Positions 16,754 through 26,135 of a stretch of DNA of 49,649 nucleotides are shown here, in pieces. Where the stretch lies: contig JAJRTK010000459.1 of assembly GCA_024278345.1 (NCBI GenBank), positions 1 to 49,649 of the forward strand. The letters are read 5' to 3'. This stretch comes from a bacterium (GTDB lineage: Bacteria; CSSED10-310; JAJRTK01). Under the pieces are notes generated by a model, which saw nothing but the letters and a program-made list of their open reading frames with translations, searched no databases and was not told the DNA's origin. The translations under genes were made by a program, and so were the position numbers. The stretch's first letter is position 1, and each line of letters begins with the position of its first letter.

Positions 16754-19700
16754 ATGGGGACAGGGGTGAAAGGTGCGAGCAGCGGGCGACGGACTGCGCC
16801 CGATGTGAGCGGAACACAACTCTCCAAGCTCCCATTGGTTGCCCTGACAACCTTATTCCTTGCTGTTTCCAGCGGGACTTTTGTCATGGCGGCGCCAGTT
16901 GAAGCTCAGGGACCCGGCGCGAAAGCCACGGCCACCATCGTTCCCGACAACTTCCTGCGGCGCTGGGATCCCATCACGATCTTTTTCCCGGAAGAGCTTG
17001 GACCGGCAACGGGTGGACCGGAAGATGAGCCCCATCGCTTCGTATCACTGACTCCGGCGCATCCCGGTGCATACCGGTGGCTCGATTCTAGGACGTTACA
17101 GTTTCGCCCGGTCGAGCCTTGGCCTCCATTGGAGCAGTTCACCGTGGAAGGCGGCAACCGGAAGCTCTCTTTAGAGACACTGATGTCGCCGCCGGTTCGG
17201 ATGTTGCCCAGAAATGGCACGACCACCGGTCTTGCGCCCGTTGAGCGGATCACCTTGGAGTTTTCTGAGCCTCTTGATCCCGCGGATCTGGCCAAGATTC
17301 TCCGGATCGAGCTCCGCCCGTCGCCCGGGGTGATCTCTGCCGATTCCCGCTGGCTGGACGAGCGAGATTTCGAGATCAAGGTCCAGGAACGGAGCTCACG
17401 CTCTTCTCTGGCCAAATTCGTCATTCTCCTGCGCCACGCGATCCCCACGGCCACAAAGGTCGTTTGCCATTTTCGCCTATCCTTGGCCGATAGCGGCGAT
17501 GAATCTTTCATGAGCCTCTGGTTTAGGACTCCCGGGTCTTTCCAAGCCACGCGGCTCGGGTGCAAGGGCAGCATGCTTCCGCTCTCGCCGGGAGGCATTC
17601 GATACACAAGAGACCAGGCTATCTCCTGCGCCCCAAGCGACCGCGCCATCCGGGTCCGTTTCTCCGCGCCATGCCAGCTCGGCCCGGTGGAGGCCAGAAA
17701 CTTCGTGCGAATCAGCCCGGCCGTGGAGGGGCTTGAAGTGGCGGGCAAGGGCAAGGTATTGGAGCTACGCGGCAAATTCCACTCCGAGCAGCTTTATCGG
17801 GTGACTCTCCGCCCAACGAAGCTCACGGATGCGGCAGGCCGGTCGCTAGAGATGTCGGGTTCGAACGAGGTCTACCTCTTTTTTCCCAGGGAGGACCCGT
17901 ATCTCCGCTGGCTCAAGGCGAACGGAATCGCCGAGCGCTTTGGCCCGCAAATGGTCCCCTTGGAAGGTCGCGGCTTTGCCAAGGGCGATCTGAGGATCCA
18001 CAAAATCGATCCCCTTGACCGCTCTTTTTGGCCGATGCCAGGCCGCCGTGTGACCGTAGACGAGTCAAATCGCCCGCCCGGGCCCGGCGAAGAGCCCGCT
18101 CCCTTCAAGGAACCCGCGAGATCCATCTACACCAGCGAGATTTCGAAGCAGATTGCAGCCCTGGGTTCCCCCGCACTCTCGACGATTGTCTCTCTTCCCC
18201 TGGCCTCTACGGATCGAGCGGCCAGCTTCGGCCTTGACCTCAAGCCCTATCTTTCTAGGATTTCTGGAAAAGAGAAACCGGGAGCTTATCTTCTTGGCCT
18301 GAGGAAGCTCGACAAGTCAAGTCAACGTTCCTGGATGCGCCTTCAGGTCACCGATCTCAGCTTGACCACCGTGGAAGAAGCAAAGCGCGTCGTCTTCGTG
18401 GTGACCTCCCTCTCCACGGGTCGCCCGGTCGCCAAGGCCATCCTTCGCCTGGAAGGCGCAAAGCGTGATCGCCAGAGAAAGTATAGGTGGAAGACCCTTT
18501 TTTATGGAACGACCGATGCCCAAGGGCGCTGCGTCTGGCAGGCTCCGGGCAAAGAGCGGCGAAGCTCCTGGAAGATCAAGAGGCTTGTGGTCCGAAAAAG
18601 CGTTGATACGCTGGTTCTCAACACAACCGAGCCCCCCGAGGCCTATCATGACAATGTCTGGTCCAGGGACTACAGTACGTGGCTCCAGTGGACGACAAAC
18701 CAGCTTGTCTGGCGAGGCCCTCAACCGAAACCGATGGTTCATATTTTTACCGAACGTCCTCTGTACCGCCCCGAAGAGGCGGTACATATCCGGGGCTATG
18801 TTCGGCAATTCGACGCCGGGCGCCTCACGCCCATCGTTCCCGATGCAAAGCTAGTCGTTGAAGGTCCGGGCGAACTCAAATGGACGAACCCTGTCCAGTG
18901 GACTTCAAAGGGCAATTTCTACTTTCGTTTTCAGGAAAAGAAACTGCCCACGGGGCGGTACAGAGCCTACCTGGAAATGCCACGGGGCTACAGATACGAC
19001 TCCGTGACCTTCAGGATGGAAGCTTATCGCCTGCCGCGCTTCGAGGTGGAGCTTCACGCCCCCGACACAGTTCCCATGGACCGTGAGTTCAAGGTTCGCC
19101 TCACGGCGCGCTACTATGCCGGAGGCAGCGCAGCCAAGCTCCCGGTGAAGTGGCGGATCTCGCAGTTCCCCTACACTTGGACCCCCGACAAAAGAGAAGG
19201 CTACGCATTCTCTTCCGACAGCCGCTACTCCCGCACGAATAGATTCGAGGGGGGCAGTGTTGTAGAGCAAAGCACCACTGACGAAGGTGGTTCCGACCTC
19301 CTGAGCCTGAATCCCGCTGGCGAAGCGACGGCGCAACCCCGAAGCTACATCGTCGAAGCTACGGTAACGGGCGCCGATGAACAGACCGTCACCAGCACGC
19401 GGCGCATCCTGGCCCTTCCGCCATTCGTTCTTGGCATGAAGGTGGCGCGCTACCTGGAAGAAGGAACCGAGCTCAAACCCGAGATCATCGTCGTTGGACA
19501 CGATGAAAAACTCATTGCCGCCAAGAAGTTCACTCTCCGCCTTTACCACCGGCAGTGGCACTCTTATCTCGAAGCCTCGGACTTTGCCGATGGAGTCCCC
19601 CACTATCGGACCGATGTCGTGGACAAGCTCGTCCTGGAAAAGAGCCTCATCAGCTCTTCAAAGCCCCTGGAAGTTCCCCTAGAGATCGCGGAAGCCGGGG

Positions 19701-22618
19701 TCTATCTTGTGGAGTTGGAAGCAGCGGATCGCCTGGGCCGAACCCAGACCCTGAAGGTCGATCTCTTCGCAGGCGGCAAGGGCCCCGTTGCATGGAAACG
19801 CCCCGCGACCAAGAGCCTCACGGTCACTCCCCACCAAGGCAGTTACAAACCCGGGCAGCTTGCTCATCTCATCGTCCAAAGCCCCTTCCAAAAAGCCGAG
19901 CTTCTGGTCATCGTCGAGGCCCCCGAAGGCAATCGATACCAGTGGGTGCCCGTTCGCGGCGGCACCGCGAACTTCCAGCTCGAACTCCTCCCCACCTGGG
20001 CTCCGCGTCTCCCCATCCACTTAGTGCTCATGCGCCCGCGCCTCCCCAAGACCCACCCCGCCCAAAAGAGCGGTACCGATCTCGGCAAACCAACGACTCT
20101 CGCTTCCACCATTTGGCTCGATGTCGAGCCAATGGCGAATCGCATCGACATCGACCTGGACTACCCGGAAAAAGCCATGCCAGGGGAAACCGTGGAGTTC
20201 CGTATCCACCTCAGCACCCCTGACAAAACCCCGCTCTCCGGGGAGGTCACGCTCTGGCTCGTGGACCGCGCCGTCCTGGCCTTGGCCAAGGAGCAGCGCC
20301 TCGACCCAGTTCCGGATTTCCTGAGCCGAGTCGTTTCCTATCTCACTCTCCACGATACCCGGGGCCTGACCTTCGGCTGGCTCCCCTTGGCCCTCAAAAC
20401 CGGCGGTGGCTTCGGAAAGCGGAAACAAGAGCTCCTTGACCGAGTCACCGTGCGCAAACGCTTTAAGACCGTTCCTTACTACAACCCCACAATCCAGGTG
20501 GGCTCCGACGGAAGGGCTCTGGTCACGGTTCAGCTCCCGGATAACCTCACGACTTTCGCCGTTCGAGCCAAAGCGACGAGCGGGGCTCAGCGTTTCGGCT
20601 ATGCCGCGGGAGATATCGCCGTCCGCCTCCCGCTCATCGTCCAGCCTGCCCTGCCAAGATTCGTGCGGCCGGGAGATCGTTTCACCGCCACTGCTATGGG
20701 GCGCGTGGTGGATGGGCCGGGAGGCCCGGGAAACGTCCAAATCCAAACCCTGGGTGCCGGCGTCCTGGGAGAGCGCCAGAAACAGGTCAGTTGGAGACCC
20801 GACGAACCCCAGCGCCTGGAATTCCCGGTGGTGGTGGGAACGCCGCCGCTGACCGACGACGGAAAACTCCTCTATCAAGAGGTCGTCTTCCAGGTTGCCG
20901 TGGAGCGAATGGCCGATGGCGCCAAGGACGCCTTCGAGATCAAGCTTCCCATCCTCGAGGATCGTCAACCTGTCCGAACTAGCCTCTTCAAGAAACTCAA
21001 GCCCGGCAAATCCCTCAAATTGCCAAGGCTCAAAGAAAAAGCCAGACCGGGAACCCTGAGCCGGTCTCTCATGATCGCCAGCCGCCCTGCCCTGCTTTCC
21101 ATGCTTGGCGGCCTTGACTTCTTTCAGCGCTATCCCTACGGCTGTACCGAGCAACGGGCCAGCCGTCTCCGGACACAACTTGCGGTCCAGAAACTCCAAG
21201 GCCTCCTCCAGCGCAAAACCGCCGACAAGGAACTGGAACGTGCATTCCGTCAAACGCAGGACTGGATCATCTCCGCCACGGATGAAGACGGCCTTTGCGC
21301 CTACTGGCCCGGCTCCGGAAGCTCGGTCTTCCTCACCTCCTGGGTCGTTCTCACCTTGCTGGAGGCGGCACAAGAGGGCCTGCCGGTGGATCAAGAGCTT
21401 CAGGATCGCCTTCTCAAAGGCCTGGAGCGCTCCCTGAGATCGGACTCCCAACATCTCCTGAGCGGAGCCGTGGAATTCGAGAAGGCCTGGGCCCTGGCCG
21501 CCCTGGCCGCGGCGGGCCGCTTCCAGAGCGCCTATGCCGCCGAGCTCGCCCGGAAAGCCCGATACCTCGATACCGAAGGCACGGCCCAGCTCCTCCTGGC
21601 ACTGAGTGACGGCGGAGCCACCGACTCGCCCAGAATCCCCGGCCTCCTGGAGCAGCTCTGGCGTGACATCGAGATTCGCCTTCACCAAGGAAAAGAAGCC
21701 TACTCTGGCCTCCGCCGGGAGTGGAGCCCCGATGGCCGCATCCTCTCCAGTGAAGCCCGAGTCCTCGCCACCACTGCCCAGGCGCTGCTGCGCGTCGATC
21801 CAAAGAATCCCAGACTGCCCATGCTCACCAATGCCCTCATCACCCTGGGCCAAGACGATGGCTGGGGCTCCACCAATGCCAATGCCGCCGCCCTTCGGGC
21901 TCTCACCGAGCTTCTAAAGCCGCCCTTCGGCCCGCCAAACCCCCTTGCCATCAAGCTTCGGATCGGCGACTTCACTGAAGCTGTCACTCTCGATGAAAAA
22001 ACGCCACTCCTGCTACGAACCTTCAATGTCCGTGACAAGGGGAAGCTCACGCTTTCTAAGACAGCCCGCAACCCCATCGCCGTGAAGCTCGAAACCGAAT
22101 ACACACCGGCGAAACCCGGCTCGGAGGCATCTCCAAAGGCCAACGGCTTCGTCGTCCAACGAACGCAGTTTCGAATCCTTGAGGAGGGCGACCCTCCCGA
22201 GCGGCAGGACCTGAAAAAGGGCGGACGGACCATCAACTACACCATGGGCACCATCATCGAAGAACAGGTTCAGGTGGTCAACCCCAAGACACGCAACTAC
22301 GTCGCCATCGTGGTTCCCTTGGCCGCCGGCATGGAGCCACTCAACCCACGCCTGGCCACGGCACCTCCCGAGGCCAAACCCAGCCACGAACTCACCCTGG
22401 AACCTAGCTCCAGCGCCTATCTCGACCACCAGGTCGCCTTCTACTACGACACGCTTCCCAAGGGAACCTTCAATTTCTATTTCCGTACCAGGGCCACCAC
22501 TGAGGGGACTTTCATCCAACCACCGGCCCTGGCCGAAATGATGTACGATGCCTCGACCCGAGGCAATTCCGCTGGCGCCTCGATCCAGGTCACTCCACAG
22601 GAAGGGCCACCTCAATAG
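16754..22618 (+). CDS. Bacterial alpha-2-macroglobulin with thioester (1954 aa)
   Basis: Bacterial alpha-2-macroglobulins trap and covalently bind attacking proteases in the envelope. A signal sequence is present (LPLVALTTLFLAVSS) without a lipobox Cys, unlike the lipoprotein YfhM. The MG2 domain shows FTERPLYRPEEAVHIRGYVR near residue 665. The central A2M domain is at about 1240-1320 (LPDNLTTFAVRAKATSG, then PRFVRPGDRF). The thioester is YPYGCTEQR with Cys at residue 1464, followed by the alpha-alpha toroid and the receptor-binding-like end. Length is somewhat above the usual 1500-1650. The usual neighbour, penicillin-binding protein 1C, is absent; the 1797-aa protein takes that place. The start is uncertain: ATG 16754 has no good ribosome-binding site, and the same frame is open upstream to 16484 except for one TAG at 16742. 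GTG 16766 is an alternative. Confidence 0.92.
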   Translation: MGTGVKGASSGRRTAPDVSGTQLSKLPLVALTTLFLAVSSGTFVMAAPVEAQGPGAKATATIVPDNFLRRWDPITIFFPEELGPATGGPEDEPHRFVSLTPAHPGAYRWLDSRTLQFRPVEPWPPLEQFTVEGGNRKLSLETLMSPPVRMLPRNGTTTGLAPVERITLEFSEPLDPADLAKILRIELRPSPGVISADSRWLDERDFEIKVQERSSRSSLAKFVILLRHAIPTATKVVCHFRLSLADSGDESFMSLWFRTPGSFQATRLGCKGSMLPLSPGGIRYTRDQAISCAPSDRAIRVRFSAPCQLGPVEARNFVRISPAVEGLEVAGKGKVLELRGKFHSEQLYRVTLRPTKLTDAAGRSLEMSGSNEVYLFFPREDPYLRWLKANGIAERFGPQMVPLEGRGFAKGDLRIHKIDPLDRSFWPMPGRRVTVDESNRPPGPGEEPAPFKEPARSIYTSEISKQIAALGSPALSTIVSLPLASTDRAASFGLDLKPYLSRISGKEKPGAYLLGLRKLDKSSQRSWMRLQVTDLSLTTVEEAKRVVFVVTSLSTGRPVAKAILRLEGAKRDRQRKYRWKTLFYGTTDAQGRCVWQAPGKERRSSWKIKRLVVRKSVDTLVLNTTEPPEAYHDNVWSRDYSTWLQWTTNQLVWRGPQPKPMVHIFTERPLYRPEEAVHIRGYVRQFDAGRLTPIVPDAKLVVEGPGELKWTNPVQWTSKGNFYFRFQEKKLPTGRYRAYLEMPRGYRYDSVTFRMEAYRLPRFEVELHAPDTVPMDREFKVRLTARYYAGGSAAKLPVKWRISQFPYTWTPDKREGYAFSSDSRYSRTNRFEGGSVVEQSTTDEGGSDLLSLNPAGEATAQPRSYIVEATVTGADEQTVTSTRRILALPPFVLGMKVARYLEEGTELKPEIIVVGHDEKLIAAKKFTLRLYHRQWHSYLEASDFADGVPHYRTDVVDKLVLEKSLISSSKPLEVPLEIAEAGVYLVELEAADRLGRTQTLKVDLFAGGKGPVAWKRPATKSLTVTPHQGSYKPGQLAHLIVQSPFQKAELLVIVEAPEGNRYQWVPVRGGTANFQLELLPTWAPRLPIHLVLMRPRLPKTHPAQKSGTDLGKPTTLASTIWLDVEPMANRIDIDLDYPEKAMPGETVEFRIHLSTPDKTPLSGEVTLWLVDRAVLALAKEQRLDPVPDFLSRVVSYLTLHDTRGLTFGWLPLALKTGGGFGKRKQELLDRVTVRKRFKTVPYYNPTIQVGSDGRALVTVQLPDNLTTFAVRAKATSGAQRFGYAAGDIAVRLPLIVQPALPRFVRPGDRFTATAMGRVVDGPGGPGNVQIQTLGAGVLGERQKQVSWRPDEPQRLEFPVVVGTPPLTDDGKLLYQEVVFQVAVERMADGAKDAFEIKLPILEDRQPVRTSLFKKLKPGKSLKLPRLKEKARPGTLSRSLMIASRPALLSMLGGLDFFQRYPYGCTEQRASRLRTQLAVQKLQGLLQRKTADKELERAFRQTQDWIISATDEDGLCAYWPGSGSSVFLTSWVVLTLLEAAQEGLPVDQELQDRLLKGLERSLRSDSQHLLSGAVEFEKAWALAALAAAGRFQSAYAAELARKARYLDTEGTAQLLLALSDGGATDSPRIPGLLEQLWRDIEIRLHQGKEAYSGLRREWSPDGRILSSEARVLATTAQALLRVDPKNPRLPMLTNALITLGQDDGWGSTNANAAALRALTELLKPPFGPPNPLAIKLRIGDFTEAVTLDEKTPLLLRTFNVRDKGKLTLSKTARNPIAVKLETEYTPAKPGSEASPKANGFVVQRTQFRILEEGDPPERQDLKKGGRTINYTMGTIIEEQVQVVNPKTRNYVAIVVPLAAGMEPLNPRLATAPPEAKPSHELTLEPSSSAYLDHQVAFYYDTLPKGTFNFYFRTRATTEGTFIQPPALAEMMYDASTRGNSAGASIQVTPQEGPPQ

Positions 22619-22690
22619 ACCCACCAGCTTCCACAAGATTCGGGCGTGGATCGCCTTCAGAGCAACGAGCCCGCTCCCATGGGTGCTCAT

Positions 22691-22752
22691 GGGCGAGTGG
22701 CGGCGGCCGGACTGCCGCCGCCGCGAGCGGAACCCAACCCAAAGAAAAGAGC
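22691..22752 (+). repeat. Dispersed repeat family R1, copy B
   Basis: GGCGAGTGGCGGCGGCCGG, a GC hairpin, then GCGAGCGGAACCCAACCC and AAAGAAAAG. It lies between the alpha-2-macroglobulin stop and the WS/DGAT gene. Confidence 0.65.
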
Positions 22753-22830
22753 ATCAGCCACTTTCCAGGAACGTGGTCGCTCCCGACGCAGCAGGACGGC
22801 TCTCCAATCACGCAGCGAGGAGGATAAACC

Positions 22831-24291
22831 GTGTCGATTCCCTACTTCGAACGCCTGTCAGGACTCGATTCCTCGTTTCTGCTCATGGAAAACCGGACCA
22901 TGCCGATGCACGTCTCGGCAACTCTTCTTTTCGATGGAACAAACCTCCTCCGGCCAGATGGCGGGCTGGACTTCCCGAGAATCCGGGATTATATAGCGTC
23001 CCGTCTCCACCTGGTGCCCCGGTACCGCCAACGGCTGGCCTTCACTCCCATCGAGGGCCATCCTGTATGGATCGACGACGATCAGTTCGACCTCGATTAC
23101 CACCTCCGCCACTCGGCACTTCCCAAGCCGGGCAACGAATCCGCCCTCCAAGAGCTCTCCTCCAGGATCATGTCGCAACCTTTGGACCGGAGTCGCCCTC
23201 TCTGGGAAATGTGGCTGGTGGAGGGGCTCCAGGACCGCCAAATCGCCCTGATCAGCAAGACGCATCACTGCATGATCGACGGGATTTCCGGGGTCGATTT
23301 GCTCCAGGCGATACTCCGCCCCTCCACTGAGCCGGTGGACGGTGACGACCCGCCAACCTGGACGCCGAGACCGGCCCCCTCGGCTCTCACTCTCCTGGAA
23401 GACACCGTTTGGCGCTGGAGCCGGCTCCCGCTCGATCTGACGAGGAGCGCCCTCCGCACAGCCTCTTCCTTGATCGCTCCCCGGGCCGCCCGACTCGACA
23501 AATCGGCTCCCGGCTTCTTCGGAGCCGGCCAACTTCTGAATCGAGGCAAAGCTCTCTGGCGCCTGCTGGGCCTCGGCCTGCTGCCCACGGCACGGACCCC
23601 GCTGAACCGTCCCATCAGCCCCCACCGCCGCTTCATCTGGCTCCAGACCGATCTCGACGTCGCCAGGCGGATCAAATCGGCTCTTGGGGGCAGCGTCAAC
23701 GACGTGGTCCTGGCTATCGTCACCGGCGCCCTCATCCGCTATTTCGAGGCCCGAGGATACCGAAGGCTTTGGACCCGCGACTTCCGAGTCCTGGCTCCCG
23801 TCAGCATGCACACCGACGAAGAGAAAGGCACCTTGGGCAACGACGTTTCCGGGTGGCTGGTCCGCCTGCCCCTGGGGGAAGCCAACCCACGAGAACGGCT
23901 GCGGATGATCCACCAGCAGACCCACAGGTTCAAGGAAACCAACCACGCCCTGGGTGCCGAATCCCTGACCAAAGCCTCGGACTGGTCGGGCTCGACCCTC
24001 TTGTCGCTGGCGATCCAACTCACGGCCCGCGTCCGCCCCTTCAATCTGGTGGTCACCAACGTTCCCGGCCCCAGCCTCCAGCTCTACCTTGCCGATGCCG
24101 CCCTCCTGGCCACATTCCCCCAAGTTCCCCTCTTCGAGAACCTCGGCCTCGGCATCGCCCTCTTCAGTTATGCCGGAAAACTCAACTGGGGTTTCACCGC
24201 CGACTGGGATCTGGTCCCGGACCTCGAAAAGTTCAAGTGCGCCCTCCTGGATGCCGTCCGCGAGCTGGAAGCCGAGGCCAAAAAGAAGTAA
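22831..24291 (+). CDS. Wax ester synthase / diacylglycerol acyltransferase (WS/DGAT) family protein
   Basis: These bifunctional acyltransferases esterify fatty acyl-CoA with fatty alcohols or diacylglycerol to make storage wax esters or triacylglycerol at the inner face of the membrane. The GTG start at 22831 sits 8 nt after GAGGAGG. The product has 486 aa, normal for the family. The N-terminal LSGLDSSFLLMEN segment is typical, and the catalytic HHxxxDG motif is KTHHCMIDGISG, with His at residues 145-146 and Asp at 150. The C-terminal domain contains NDVVLAIVTGALIRYF and the NVPGP motif (VVTNVPGPSLQLYLA). It stands alone on the plus strand after an R1 repeat; no fatty acyl-CoA reductase lies nearby, so triacylglycerol or another ester could be the real product. 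Confidence 0.93.
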   Translation: MSIPYFERLSGLDSSFLLMENRTMPMHVSATLLFDGTNLLRPDGGLDFPRIRDYIASRLHLVPRYRQRLAFTPIEGHPVWIDDDQFDLDYHLRHSALPKPGNESALQELSSRIMSQPLDRSRPLWEMWLVEGLQDRQIALISKTHHCMIDGISGVDLLQAILRPSTEPVDGDDPPTWTPRPAPSALTLLEDTVWRWSRLPLDLTRSALRTASSLIAPRAARLDKSAPGFFGAGQLLNRGKALWRLLGLGLLPTARTPLNRPISPHRRFIWLQTDLDVARRIKSALGGSVNDVVLAIVTGALIRYFEARGYRRLWTRDFRVLAPVSMHTDEEKGTLGNDVSGWLVRLPLGEANPRERLRMIHQQTHRFKETNHALGAESLTKASDWSGSTLLSLAIQLTARVRPFNLVVTNVPGPSLQLYLADAALLATFPQVPLFENLGLGIALFSYAGKLNWGFTADWDLVPDLEKFKCALLDAVRELEAEAKKK

Positions 24292-24361
24292 CTCGGTCAC
24301 CGCACCGACTTCTCTTTTCCAACGATAACCAGGCAGACTCAGAAGCTCAGGAGCCCCTCCC

Positions 24362-24760
24362 ATGGCCTATCGCAATCCCATCCCCACAGTCGATATCATC
24401 CTGGAATTCGAAGGGCAAGGCATTCTGCTCATCGAAAGAAAAAACGAACCCCACGGCTGGGCGCTTCCCGGTGGTTACGTGGATTACGGCGAAAGCCTCG
24501 AACAGGCGGCCATCCGGGAAGCCAAGGAAGAAATCGGCCTCGACGTCAAGATCACCCGACAGTTCCACACTTATTCAGAACCGACCCGCGATCCCAGGCA
24601 GCACACGGTCTCCACGGTCTTCATCGTCCAGGCCCGGGGGCGGCCCAGGAGCGGAGACGACGCCGCCAAGGTGGCGTTCTTCCCCAGGGACTCGCTGCCG
24701 ACGCCTCTCTGCTTCGATCATGGACAGATTCTCGAAGATTACATCCGGGGCCGTTACTGA
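24362..24760 (+). CDS. NUDIX hydrolase
   Basis: NUDIX enzymes hydrolyse nucleoside diphosphates linked to another moiety. A complete NUDIX box GX5EX7REUXEEXGU is present at about residues 39-61 ([13 protein letters not shown] then [10 protein letters not shown]). The protein has 132 aa, a usual size for the single-domain family. [11 protein letters not shown] and FIVQARG resemble ADP-ribose pyrophosphatase-type members, but substrate cannot be decided from sequence. The ATG at 24362 has AGGAGCCCC upstream. It follows the WS/DGAT gene by 70 nt on the same strand and is convergent with the HEAT-repeat lipoprotein gene. Confidence 0.9.
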   Translation: MAYRNPIPTVDIILEFEGQGILLIERKNEPHGWALPGGYVDYGESLEQAAIREAKEEIGLDVKITRQFHTYSEPTRDPRQHTVSTVFIVQARGRPRSGDDAAKVAFFPRDSLPTPLCFDHGQILEDYIRGRY

Positions 24761-24826
24761 TACTCTGATTCTGAACTGCTTTCAGGGCAGCAAACCCGGT
24801 GTGGGCCGATGAAAAACCGGTCCACT

Positions 24827-25438
24827 CTACTGGAGCTCCGCCAACGCCTGCTTCGCGCTGTTTTGGATGAGCGTGTCCGGATCGGATATCGCCTCCTTGA
24901 GTCCGGCCATCACTTCGGGCGTCGAGATTCCAACCTGCCCCAAAGCCCAAATCGCCCTCCAACGCACAGCGGAATCCTCATCCCTACATAGCTCCAGCAG
25001 CTTGGGAGCCGCCTCCCCCGCCACGGGGCCCAAGAGCCCCAAAGCCTTGGCGACCCAGTATCTCACGTTGGGATCACCGTCGCCAAGGGCTCCAGCCAAA
25101 TCAGGCACCAACGGCTCGGCCTTCTGGCCTAGCAGCCCAAGAGTCCGAGCGGCGGCACTTCGCACCGTGGTCACCTCATCTTTCAACAGCTTTCCGATAG
25201 CCCTCACCAGCGCGGGACTCGAAGGATTGAGTTCCGCCATCCGGTGCAAGACCCGCTCCCGGACATAGGGATCGGGATCTTTCAAGGCCCTCTGTAAAAC
25301 GGGAAACGCCTTTCCTTTGTGACCATTCACAAGCCAGGTACCGATCGACTCCTCCTCGTAGAGTTTCACATCTTGCCGATCACAGGCTCCGAAGGCGAGC
25401 CCAAGCAATAACGAAACGATCCCAAGCCTCCGAAACAT
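24827..25438 (-). CDS. HEAT-repeat lipoprotein (203 aa)
   Basis: The product begins with a lipoprotein signal peptide (MFRRLGIVSLLLGLAFGAC), cleaved before Cys 19, so it should be anchored in the inner or outer membrane. The rest is about five HEAT repeats of 30-35 residues, for example DPNVRYWVAKALGLLGPVA and DSAVRWRAIWALGQVG. HEAT arrays serve as protein-binding scaffolds; the PBS-lyase type is common in bacteria. The start is well supported by CCAGGAGG 9 nt upstream of ATG 25438. It is convergent with the NUDIX gene. The partner protein is unknown. Confidence 0.88.
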   Translation of the reverse strand: MFRRLGIVSLLLGLAFGACDRQDVKLYEEESIGTWLVNGHKGKAFPVLQRALKDPDPYVRERVLHRMAELNPSSPALVRAIGKLLKDEVTTVRSAAARTLGLLGQKAEPLVPDLAGALGDGDPNVRYWVAKALGLLGPVAGEAAPKLLELCRDEDSAVRWRAIWALGQVGISTPEVMAGLKEAISDPDTLIQNSAKQALAELQ

Positions 25439-25901
25439 CCCAATTTCCTCCTGGAGTTTCCCAACAATTCAGCCACCCCATGAGAGCCCGCAAGACTATT
25501 CGACCGTGCTCCTCGCCCAGGGCATTAATCTTGGTAAACCTTTTTTTTCTTAGCGTTGCGCTCCGCTCCCATCGGGCGCCGTCCGACACCCGCTTCTCGC
25601 CATTGTCACCGCTGCTCTGGGCTCTTGCCCAGCTACCGGTCTTCTCCTAGTCTTACCATGACAACGGTCTACCATCCCACCGTGGATCTGGATTCCTCAC
25701 GGTGAATCTAACCGTGACAACCTGATTGTTCATTCCCGCTGTGGTCCTCGGCGGGAGCAGCTCCGTAACGATCAGCGGCAAGAAATCCGGGCTGGAATGT
25801 CAGACCCACAAACTTTCTGCTATCGGTAGGCAGGTGAAACAGGAATTTGCATCAGGCGACCTCACACGCCCGGCAAGAGAACCGGGTCAAGGAGCAAAGG
25901 G
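25439..25901. other. 463-bp divergent intergenic region between HEAT lipoprotein and tatA
   Basis: No gene is supported. It contains R1 copy D (25541-25601, minus), a palindrome CACGGT(7)ACCGTG at 25698-25716 with weakly related CCATGACAACGG and CCGTGACAAC motifs around it, and a CCGG-type hairpin just before the tatA ribosome-binding site. Promoters for both flanking genes must lie here, but I could not place them with confidence. Confidence 0.5.
25541..25601 (-). repeat. Dispersed repeat family R1, copy D
   Basis: The minus strand reads GGCGAGAAGCGGG, a middle segment, then CGATGGGAGCGGAGCGCAAC and gctAAGAAAAAAAAGG, matching the R1 pattern in full length. Confidence 0.65.
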
Positions 25902-26099
25902 ATGTTTTCCATCGGATTTCCAGAGCTTGCATTGATTCTAGCCATCGTGCTCATCGTCTTCGGAGCTGGCAAGTTGCCCAACGCCCTGGCTCAGCTCAAG
26001 AAAGGACTGTCGGAATTCCAAAAAGGCGCACAAACTCCACCTGCCATCGAAGGAACGCAAAATCACGCCGCGCCACCGCAAGAGAATGAAAGCTCGTGA
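25902..26099 (+). CDS. tatA: Sec-independent translocase protein TatA
   Basis: TatA forms the size-variable pore of the twin-arginine translocase, which exports folded proteins. The 65-aa product has the family plan: a short periplasmic N-terminus with FPEL, one transmembrane helix ([14 protein letters not shown]), the hinge FGAGKLP, an amphipathic helix ([16 protein letters not shown]) and a polar acidic tail. AAGGAG lies 7 nt before the ATG at 25902. No tatB or tatC is in the window, so this is a stand-alone tatA/E gene and the rest of the translocase must be elsewhere. It is convergent with the 437-aa gene on the minus strand, with only 36 bp between. Confidence 0.95.
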   Translation: MFSIGFPELALILAIVLIVFGAGKLPNALAQLKKGLSEFQKGAQTPPAIEGTQNHAAPPQENESS

Positions 26100-26135
26100 A
26101 ACGGGACTTCCCGGCGAGTCTTCCGCAACCGCCAA

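Noticed and set aside
20021-21853. 610-aa minus-strand ORF
   Set aside because: Antisense to the conserved alpha-2-macroglobulin core, including the thioester region; not coding.
22858-24363. 501-aa minus-strand and 467-aa plus-strand ORFs over the WS/DGAT gene
   Set aside because: Both are shadows; only the 486-aa frame has the HHxxxDG motif and a ribosome-binding site.
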